Shown here one piece after another: positions 23,083-31,200 of a DNA stretch of 64,000 nt. This stretch comes from Coprococcus aceti (GTDB lineage Bacteria > Bacillota > Clostridia > Lachnospirales > Lachnospiraceae), in contig NZ_JAOQJT010000002.1 in assembly GCF_025567285.1 (NCBI RefSeq), positions 1-64,000 of the forward strand, read 5' to 3'. The notes under the pieces were generated by a model, which was not told where the DNA came from, did not search any database, and was given only the letters and a program-made list of their open reading frames with translations. The translations under genes and the position numbers were made by a program. Numbering within the stretch: position 1 is the stretch's first letter; the number at the start of each line of letters is the position of its first letter.

Positions 23083-23098
23083 CAAATTCGTATTTGTA
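23083..23098 (+). repeat. Right direct repeat of the hsdS cassette
   Basis: CAAATTCGTATTTGTA, identical to 20547-20562. It ends 12 nt before the hsdS2 start codon. Confidence 0.6.
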
Positions 23099-23110
23099 GA
23101 TCAATGGAAG

Positions 23111-24265
23111 ATGAAAGTTAGGATAGGTGATTTGACGAAAATACGAACGGGTAAGCTTGATGCCAATGCAGCTTCAATGGATGGTCAATATCCGTTTTTT
23201 ACTTGTTCAAAAGAGCCTTTAAGAATATCAACATATTCATATGATTGTGAGTGTGTATTAGTTGCTGGAAATGGCGATTTAAATGTTAAGTATTACAACG
23301 GAAAATTTGATGCTTATCAGCGAACCTATATAATAGAGAATAACAATGTCGAAAAATTATATTTGCCATATTTGTATTATTTTTTAGAAACATATATTGA
23401 GGAATTAAGGAAACAAGCTATAGGAGGGGTTATAAAATATATAAAGATATGTAATCTTAGTGATGCAGTAATTGAGTTACCATCAATTGAGAAACAGAAA
23501 AAAATAGTTAAAATTTTAAAGTCTTCAAAAAAATGTTTAGATATGAGAAATACTCAAATGGCTTTTTTAGATGGACTTATCAAAGCCCGATTTGTAGAGA
23601 TGTTTGGGGATGCTGTTGCTAATCCTAAAAAATGGCCCGTTAAGAAATTGAAGGATTTATCGGTTCAGATAAATAGTGGTAATACACCTAAAGGTGGATC
23701 TGAGAATTATGTCAAAGAAGGTATTGCATTTTTCAGAAGTCAGAATGTTTGGAAGAATCGCTTGGAAATGGAAGATATTGCTTATATTGATGCAAAAACT
23801 CATGCAAATATGAAGAGAAGTAGCTTAAAGCATGGTGATATCCTTATGACAAAGACTGGACGAATAAATACAGAGAATAGTTCTCTTGGGAGAGCGGCAC
23901 TATATTTGGGTGAAGATGATATGGCTAATGTGAATGGACATGTATATTTCATTAGATTAAAGCCTGGGGTAAGCAATATGTTTGTGTTAAGGATACTTGT
24001 TTCACCAGAGTACGTTGATTTGATTAGAGGTGTTTGTGTAGGTGGAATTGATAAGAGACAATTGAATAAGGAACATATTGAAGATTTCCCGATAATTTGT
24101 CCACCAACTGATATGGTTAATGAGTATGTTAAATTTGTTTGTCAAGTCGACAAATCAAAATTGCTCTCTCTCATCAAACTACTGGAACAACTGATCACTT
24201 ACCTATATAATGTGTTTATAATATACCGACAAGACAAAGGGAAGGAGGTAGAAAATCATGAATAA
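23111..24265 (+). CDS. hsdS: Type I restriction-modification specificity subunit HsdS (copy 2)
   Basis: A 384-residue S subunit with two target-recognition domains (about 1-135 and 175-345). The first differs completely from that of hsdS1. The central helix LDGLIKARFVEMFGDAVANPKKWP is conserved and the second domain contains the frequent SGNTPKGG...FFRSQNV pattern. The C terminus (QVDKSKLLSLIKLLEQL) matches the second repeat of hsdS1. It overlaps hsdR by 8 nt, so it is likely the expressed S subunit partner in the operon. AT-rich like hsdS1. Confidence 0.91.
   Translation: MKVRIGDLTKIRTGKLDANAASMDGQYPFFTCSKEPLRISTYSYDCECVLVAGNGDLNVKYYNGKFDAYQRTYIIENNNVEKLYLPYLYYFLETYIEELRKQAIGGVIKYIKICNLSDAVIELPSIEKQKKIVKILKSSKKCLDMRNTQMAFLDGLIKARFVEMFGDAVANPKKWPVKKLKDLSVQINSGNTPKGGSENYVKEGIAFFRSQNVWKNRLEMEDIAYIDAKTHANMKRSSLKHGDILMTKTGRINTENSSLGRAALYLGEDDMANVNGHVYFIRLKPGVSNMFVLRILVSPEYVDLIRGVCVGGIDKRQLNKEHIEDFPIICPPTDMVNEYVKFVCQVDKSKLLSLIKLLEQLITYLYNVFIIYRQDKGKEVENHE
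23576..23606 (+). repeat. 31-bp repeat in the central spacer of hsdS2
   Basis: Second copy of the sequence at 21348-21378, same orientation. Confidence 0.9.
24143..24160 (+). repeat. 18-bp repeat near the 3' end of hsdS2
   Basis: Second copy of the sequence at 21888-21905, same orientation. Confidence 0.9.
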
Positions 24266-27200
24266 TTTCGACTTCTTAAGGGATGAACCAAGATTTGCCG
24301 CATTTGCTTGGGTTGCAATATCGGCTGAGAGAATAATTCTTATAGATCCTGATATGTGTATACTCAATTGCCGCAGGGCTATGGAGTTTGCAATAAAATG
24401 GATTTATTCAGTTGAGACTTCACTTGAAACGCCGTATCAGGATAATCTTCACAGTTTATTGAATTCAGAGGACTTCAGAGAATATGTGGGAAATGATCTG
24501 TGGAGACGATTGGATTATATACGAAGAAAAGGTAACAGTGTGGCGCACAATAACAGGCGTCAGGGATTTGACGAGGCTATGCTTTGCCTGGAGAATCTGC
24601 ATATATTTATGGACTTTATTTCATGTTGTTATGTACGGGGATATGAGCAGAGAGAATTTGATAGAAATGCCATATTGAACAGACGTGAAAATGCCAAGAA
24701 ATCCAGGGAGAATGCTGAGAATGCAAAGAGCCAGCTCAAAGAACAGGAAGAGTTGATTCGCCAGAATCAGGAAGAGATTGAAAGACAGAAGATAGATCTA
24801 AAGACATTGGCTGAGGAGAATGCAGATCTCAAGGAGAAGTTATCTGCACGCAGTCAGGTACAGAGGCAGCGTTATAAGCAGCATCCGCTTGATATATCTG
24901 AGTTCGAGACAAGGAAACTCTATATAGATGCTATGCTTGAGGACGCAGGATGGGTACAGGGTTCAGACTGGATCGATGAAGTTGAAGTTGACGGTGTTCC
25001 TAGCAGGTCAGGAAATGGACGGGTGGACTATGTGCTCTATGATGATACACAGAGACCACTTGCTATTATAGAGGCAAAGAAGACATGTGTCGGAGTTGAG
25101 GCAGGCAGATATCAGGCGAAGGAGTATGCAGACAGCATTGAGAGAAAGTATGGCAGAAGACCTGTTATCTTCCTTACAAATGGGTTTGAGACACATATTA
25201 TTGATGGACAATATCCAGAGAGAAAGTGTTCGTGCATTTACTCCAAGAGGGATCTGGAGAAGTGGTTTAATCTGAGGTCCATGAGGACAAGCCTCAGAAA
25301 CGTAACTGTGGATAAGACAATTGCCGGACGCTATTATCAGGAGGCAGCGATAAAAGCAGTGTGCGATGCATTTGACCAGAAGAACAGAAGAAAAGCATTG
25401 CTTGTCATGGCTACAGGTTCTGGTAAGACACGAACGGTGATAGCACTTTGTAAGATACTGATAAATGCCGGATGGGTGAAGAATATTCTGTTTCTTGCAG
25501 ATAGAAATTCTCTTGTCACTCAGGCAAAGCGTAGTTTTGTGAATATGCTGAAAGACTTGTCCTGCACGAATCTGGTGGAGGAGAAGGGCAATTATAATGC
25601 AAGATGTGTGTTCTCCACATACCAGACCATGATCGGATGCGTTGACAGTGCAAGTGACAAGGATGGAAGAATATTTACCTGTGGACATTTTGATCTGATC
25701 ATATGTGATGAGGCGCACAGGTCAATATATAACAAGTATAAAGATATATTCACTTATTTTGATGCACCGCTTGTGGGACTTACGGCGACACCGAAGGATG
25801 AAGTGGACAAGAATACTTATGATATATTTGAACTTGCAAATGGAGTTCCTACATATGGCTATGATCTTGCACAGGCTGTTGAGGATGAATATCTTGTTGA
25901 TTATATGACAATTGAGAGCAAGGTAAAGTTCCTTGATGAGGGAATTGTATATGAAGAACTTTCGGACGCAGATAAGGAAGAGTATGAGAAAACATTTGTG
26001 ACAGAGTCTGGGGATGTACCGGATAAGATAGAGTCCGCTGCGCTTAATTCCTGGTTATTCAACAAGGATACAATAAGAAAAGTCTTACGTGTATTTATGG
26101 ATAAGGGAATCAAGATAGATTATGGGCAGAAAATAGGAAAAACAATAATATTTGCGAAGAATCATACTCACGCGGAGAAGATATTTGAGGTATTCAATGA
26201 GGAATATCCACATCTTGTTGGATACGCGGAAGTTATAGATAATCAGACAAAATTTGCGCAGAAAGCAATAGATGACTTTTCTGATCCTAAGAAACTGCCA
26301 CAGATAGCCATATCAGTTGATATGCTTGATACGGGAATAGATGTTCCAGAGATACTCAATCTGGTATTTTTCAAGAAGGTAATGAGTAAGGCAAAATTCT
26401 GGCAGATGATAGGAAGGGGAACCAGACTTTGCGAAGGACTGCTGGACGGCAAAGATAAAGAGTTGTTCTATATATTTGATTTCTGTAGTAACTTTGAGTT
26501 CTTCAGGGTGAAGAAAAAGGGCAAAGAGGCTGTAAATGTGATGCCTATACAGGGCGCTATATACCAGAGAAGATTTGAGATAGCGTATAAGCTGCAGTCA
26601 CTTACTGATAGGGATGACAGGGTGAATTTCTTCTTGGAAAAACTGATATCTGACATGAGCAGTGAAGTGCAGAGATTGTCGAGGGATAACAGGGATAATT
26701 TTATAGTAAAGCAGCATCTGAGATATCTGGACAAATACTCGGATGAAGTTAACTACCAGAATATAACGTTCCCTGATATCAATATCGTAAAGGAAGAGGT
26801 ATCGCCTTATATCATGGCAGATGGGGATGAGCCGAGTGCTCTGAGATTTGATGCGCTAATATACGGCTTGGAGCTTGCACATGTGGCGGGAAAGAATGAC
26901 GAGAGAGCAAAAAGAGATCTTATAAAAAGGGCTAATGCACTTTCAAGACTTACAGGAAAACATATTGATGAGATTGACAGCAGGAAAGGAATCATAAATA
27001 AAGTATTGTCGGATAGTTATGTAGATGGTGCTGGAATTATAGAGTTCGAAGAGATAAGGACGGGACTTAGGGATATTATGAGCTTTATAAAAAGCACAGT
27101 ACAACCATACGACACTAACTTTGATGATGATATCCTATCTACAGACTGGCATGAATCAGAACTTGAGAACGATGACCTGAAGAATTATAAGGCAAAGGCT

Positions 27201-27638
27201 GAATTCTATATAAAACAGCATCAGGATAATATTGTAATAGCAAAACTCAAGACAAATAAGCCACTTACGACTGGGGATGTGAAGGCACTTGAGGATATCC
27301 TTTGGAATGAGATTGGAACGAGAAAGGATTATGAGGGCGAAATCGGTGACAAGCCTCTTGGCGAATTTGTCCGTGAGATAGTAGGGCTTGATATGAACGC
27401 TGCAAAGGAGGCGTTCAGTGAATATCTGAATGAAACAAATTATGACAGTAGACAAATATACTTTGTTAATCAGATAGTTGAATATGTGGTGCACAATGGA
27501 ATGATAAAGGATATGTCAGTGTTGATGGAGTCGCCATTTACAGACAGGGGAAGTATAACGGATATATTTAACGCGTCTGTATGGATGGGCATAAAGAAGG
27601 TAATAGATCAGATAAATGCAAATGCTAATGTGGCTTAA
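24258..27638 (+). CDS. hsdR: Type I restriction endonuclease subunit HsdR with N-terminal DUF4145-like domain
   Basis: A 1126-residue motor and nuclease subunit. Residues about 1-130 form a DUF4145/HEPN-like helical domain (RRKGNSVAHN near 95). A coiled coil (about 140-205) follows. The HSDR_N nuclease region spans about 210-345, with RVDYVLYDD and AIIEAKK. The helicase core has MATGSGKT (384-391), DEAH (484-487) and GLTATP, then the second lobe with DMLDTGIDVPEI and IGRGTR. The C-terminal region (about 800-1126) should contact HsdM. It is longer than simple HsdR proteins because of the N-terminal domain. The gene overlaps hsdS2 and ends the locus. Confidence 0.94.
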   Translation: MNNFDFLRDEPRFAAFAWVAISAERIILIDPDMCILNCRRAMEFAIKWIYSVETSLETPYQDNLHSLLNSEDFREYVGNDLWRRLDYIRRKGNSVAHNNRRQGFDEAMLCLENLHIFMDFISCCYVRGYEQREFDRNAILNRRENAKKSRENAENAKSQLKEQEELIRQNQEEIERQKIDLKTLAEENADLKEKLSARSQVQRQRYKQHPLDISEFETRKLYIDAMLEDAGWVQGSDWIDEVEVDGVPSRSGNGRVDYVLYDDTQRPLAIIEAKKTCVGVEAGRYQAKEYADSIERKYGRRPVIFLTNGFETHIIDGQYPERKCSCIYSKRDLEKWFNLRSMRTSLRNVTVDKTIAGRYYQEAAIKAVCDAFDQKNRRKALLVMATGSGKTRTVIALCKILINAGWVKNILFLADRNSLVTQAKRSFVNMLKDLSCTNLVEEKGNYNARCVFSTYQTMIGCVDSASDKDGRIFTCGHFDLIICDEAHRSIYNKYKDIFTYFDAPLVGLTATPKDEVDKNTYDIFELANGVPTYGYDLAQAVEDEYLVDYMTIESKVKFLDEGIVYEELSDADKEEYEKTFVTESGDVPDKIESAALNSWLFNKDTIRKVLRVFMDKGIKIDYGQKIGKTIIFAKNHTHAEKIFEVFNEEYPHLVGYAEVIDNQTKFAQKAIDDFSDPKKLPQIAISVDMLDTGIDVPEILNLVFFKKVMSKAKFWQMIGRGTRLCEGLLDGKDKELFYIFDFCSNFEFFRVKKKGKEAVNVMPIQGAIYQRRFEIAYKLQSLTDRDDRVNFFLEKLISDMSSEVQRLSRDNRDNFIVKQHLRYLDKYSDEVNYQNITFPDINIVKEEVSPYIMADGDEPSALRFDALIYGLELAHVAGKNDERAKRDLIKRANALSRLTGKHIDEIDSRKGIINKVLSDSYVDGAGIIEFEEIRTGLRDIMSFIKSTVQPYDTNFDDDILSTDWHESELENDDLKNYKAKAEFYIKQHQDNIVIAKLKTNKPLTTGDVKALEDILWNEIGTRKDYEGEIGDKPLGEFVREIVGLDMNAAKEAFSEYLNETNYDSRQIYFVNQIVEYVVHNGMIKDMSVLMESPFTDRGSITDIFNASVWMGIKKVIDQINANANVA

Positions 27639-27649
27639 CACACAATTAT

Positions 27650-27680
27650 TTTAACATGTGCAATTTTTGCACATGTTAAA
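27650..27680 (+). promoter_or_regulatory. Palindrome 1 upstream of the DUF4132 operon
   Basis: TTTAACATGTGCA and TGCACATGTTAAA form a 13-bp perfect inverted repeat around ATTTT. It could end the hsdR transcript, but no T run follows. The inner TGTGCA-N5-TGCACA is repeated at 27694-27710, which favours an operator. Confidence 0.6.
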
Positions 27681-27693
27681 CATCAATCCAGTA

Positions 27694-27710
27694 TGTGCAA
27701 TTTCTGCACA
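27694..27710 (+). promoter_or_regulatory. Palindrome 2 upstream of the DUF4132 operon
   Basis: TGTGCAATTTCTGCACA, one base different from the inner part of palindrome 1 and 37 bp further downstream. Two copies of one palindrome close to a start codon suggest a regulator binding as two dimers. Confidence 0.6.
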
Positions 27711-27748
27711 ATGTGAATATACATATAACAAGATTTCGGGGGAATCAC

Positions 27749-28162
27749 ATGATTTTATACATGAACATAAAGCAGCTCGGCAAGCGGAAGGACACAGTGC
27801 ACAAGGTTCCGTTTGAATATGACACAGCACCGAGTACATTGCGAGAACTCATAATAGAGACAGTAAGGATCTGCGTGGCACAGTACATATCCCGCATGGA
27901 TCGTGGGGATGCAGTGCTGACAGATGAGCAGATTGATGATATGGGAAGAATAGGAAAGATAGCATTTGGGATCGTCTATGGGGAGAAGAAACCGGATGTT
28001 GATGAGGCAGTGAAGACAGCCATTCAGGGATTTGAGGATGGACTGTTCAGAGTGTTCCGCGGCATGGATGAACTAACAGAGCTTGACAGGGAAGAACAGT
28101 TTAACGAGGGTGATGAGATTACATTTATCCGCCTCACAATGCTGGCGGGCAGAATGTGGTAG
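27749..28162 (+). CDS. Hypothetical small acidic protein, partner of the DUF4132 protein
   Basis: A 137-residue soluble protein, rich in Asp, Glu and Arg, predicted mostly helical with a short beta start (MILYMNIKQLGKRKDTVHKV). The ATG at 27749 follows GGGGGAATC; an in-frame ATG further upstream lies in the operator region and is less likely. It contains ITFIRLTMLAGRMW at the end. I do not recognise a characterised family. It lies 57 nt before the large DUF4132-type gene, so the two are probably co-transcribed and may form one complex. Confidence 0.75.
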   Translation: MILYMNIKQLGKRKDTVHKVPFEYDTAPSTLRELIIETVRICVAQYISRMDRGDAVLTDEQIDDMGRIGKIAFGIVYGEKKPDVDEAVKTAIQGFEDGLFRVFRGMDELTELDREEQFNEGDEITFIRLTMLAGRMW

Positions 28163-28219
28163 AACACGCACGGGGTTAGAAGTATCTGTAACATACAGGA
28201 TATAAAGAAAGGGGTTACA

Positions 28220-31200
28220 ATGGCAGAAGACAAGAAGACAAGACTTGAGCTTGAGGAGCAGAAGAAGATTGCAAATGAAGTGAGAGAGGCATTTGATGCG
28301 AAATCCAGCAAACTCAGAAAGAGTTACAGTGCGGATGCGCAGAAGCTTCTTAATGAGATTGAGAAATACAATGGGAATGTAACAGAGTCGATGATCGGCA
28401 AGAGGCTTGAGACATTTCTGGAGAATGAAAAGAACATTCCTTCTGAGTTTTTCAAGAAGGAGCTGAAGCATTTGCCGGGGTGGGTGCCGGATCATCTGAT
28501 GGAGGATTTCTACACTTCTATAGACAGCATAATCAAGTGGCAGACAAGCCAGTATTATTACAGAAGAACCATGCGTACGAAGAGATATGGGGCATTTCTT
28601 GACAGATATTTCAGTATCATGAATGAATATCACTCTATGGGGATATACGGATGCGACATAGTATCTCTCTACAAGGAGAAATTGCCGCAGGATATATTGT
28701 GCTATTACAGGGATGGCAACAGCAATGGGTATAGAATAGTATCTGAATATTGGATACAGGCGGAGCTCGACAGGGGGAATGCAGAGCTTGAGGAAGTGCT
28801 CATGGACATCATGTTCGGTGAGAGTGCGCAGACAAGGCTCACGACCAATATCCTCAGGGGAATATATATGAGCTCCAACACAAGACTCCATGAGGCTGTA
28901 GGCAAGCTGCTCGTTGCGGCAAAGCTTCAGGAGGGACTCAGACAGGCGATCTGTGAGAACATGGATTATGGAACGGCAGGTGCATTTATGACCCTGTTCC
29001 ATGTGATAAAGGAGAATGATCTTCTGAGATTCTCATCTGTCATGAGGGCTGTAGCCACCTGGACAGGACTTGTGACTGACGAGGAGAGCAAGCTTGACCG
29101 TATACAGAAGAAACAGCTGCTTCTTATAGATACATATCTGAATGATGAAAATGCAAGGCGTGAAGCTTTATCCGGCGAGGATGCCATGCAGATCTATCTT
29201 GCGCTGTGGAGCTATGGTTTCTTTGATGTGGACGAGGCATGCCATGTGATGAACAAGCTGGCGCTTGATGGCAGCAGACACCAAAGACTGGTATTTGGCA
29301 CGTATATCAGGGCAATGAGTCTGGGAAAGGTGTACACACACAGCGTTGCAAAGGAATTTATCAAGAGATTCCCAGACGAGATGGACACCATGGCGGTCAT
29401 CATGCCAAGCTTTATGTCGGATTACCAGCCTTATATGAATAGTCTCATATATAAAGACGGCAGATCGTACAACAATGAACTTAAGAAAATGACATTTGCC
29501 GAGGTGGACAAATATTTTGACAGCAGGAAAGAATGTCATGAGATGTACGATATCCTCATGGGCATACTTGAGCGCATGCCGAAGAAAAGGCTTGAGTTTG
29601 ATCCGTGTGTATTTCCATGGAATGCCGAATATCTGGACAGATCCGCAATCATCATGAGACTTGCGGTCTGCGCAAGCGCTCTCAGGGATGAGGACAAGAT
29701 CACTTACATAGCGGAGATGGTTCCTGAGATAGATTCCGCAAGGTATAGCAGAGATGCGCTTTTGCTTCTGCTTGTAAGGCAGCCGGCAAATGACAGACAG
29801 CGTGCCATACTGGTGGATGCGGTTGCCGACAAGGAGACATATACCAGAAACAAGGCGGCGATGATCGTTAAGGATATGAAGCTTTCGCCGGAGAATTATG
29901 TACAGCTTGAGAATATGCTCAAGTACAAGAAGTCAGACATAAGGGAGACTGTACTGTCTATATTATATAAGCTTGATGGTGATGACATGGATGATCTCAT
30001 CGGAAGACTTCTCGCAGATTCCAAGGAGGAGAAGAGAACAGCGGGACTTGACCTGCTGCTCCAGCTCAAAAATGATGAGAACAGGCAGAAACTTTTTGCA
30101 GATTGTGTTGGTCATATAGACGCTATGCAGAGGGAGTCTGCGAATGGAAGATCCAGTGTTACAACTAAGGAGCAGATTCTTATACGTGAGATTAAAAATG
30201 TTGGCACAGACCGGGCTGGTGCAGATGAGGGGTATGGACTTTATGATGTAAATGCGGACTATGAGCCGGTATTTGACAAGAGTTATCTGGCTGAGTGCCT
30301 TGAGCTGTACAAAAAGTATTTCCCTGAAAGCGGGATTGCAAATGATAATGTGTGCAGGACTGCCAAGAGCGAGGGTGCATTTGCAAAACTCAAATCAAAG
30401 ATTGTGCCTAAAAAGAAAGACACGACATCTGATTCAGAAGTTATAAATATATTAAGAAAATTTGATGCATTTGTGGATGAGCACAAAAATGATGAGTATG
30501 AGATGGCTGACGGAGAGATCGGCCTGCTTGGTGAGGCAGGTGGGAACATATATGTGAGCTGTGACAAGGTGGCATGTGAGGAATTGTGGGTAGATTTCTA
30601 CGAGAAAAATATTCAGACTCCGTATATGTGCATGCAGCTATACGTGTATCTGAATGGCTACAACAGTGACAAACAGGATTTCAAGAAGTACTGCGAGAGT
30701 TTTATGGCGGATATGTTTGGAAATATATATATAGAAGAATGTCCGGCATTCGGATATCTTGCCATTGTCAGAGCTGTAATAGGATTCCTGTATAGAAGAT
30801 ATGTGATGGATAGTGACAAGATGAGACTTGCCGTTGTGGCAGCAGACTATCTGCTTGGAAGAAACGATGAGCTCATATATACATTTGGCGGGAATAAAGG
30901 TGGCAGCAGTATATCTGGTGATGATTCAAAGGTATATCACAGAAGTGTGCTCACAAATGAGCAGATCATGATAATAACAAGGTGGCTTGCAATCGATGGT
31001 GACAGCGATATATTGGACGTAAAAGAGGATTCTGACGAGGCAAGGCAGAATGAAGAGAATTTCAGGCATTTGTTCCCATACAACTATGCCCTTGCAAAGT
31101 GTCATAACTTTAATATACCTTCAGACGTTGTAAATGATAGAAATTCATATTACTGGGTACACACAGGAAGCGTCATGCCGGTTCCTGGTCTCCTGAACTA

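Larger units (their letters stand above)
20547..23098 (+). mobile_element. Putative hsdS cassette with its own recombinase, between 16-bp direct repeats
   Basis: The 16-bp CAAATTCGTATTTGTA occurs at 20547-20562, 45 nt after hsdM, and again at 23083-23098, 13 nt before hsdS2. Between the two lie a toxin-antitoxin-like module, hsdS1 and a tyrosine recombinase. Each repeat has inverted half-sites (CAAAT/ATTTG) around TCGT, as expected for a tyrosine recombinase crossover. Recombination between the copies would delete about 2.5 kb and leave a compact hsdM-hsdS2-hsdR operon. The boundaries are inferred from the repeats alone. Confidence 0.4.

Noticed and set aside
20865..24265. Classical invertible hsdS locus
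   Set aside because: Both hsdS genes point the same way and the shared blocks are direct, not inverted, repeats in this assembly.
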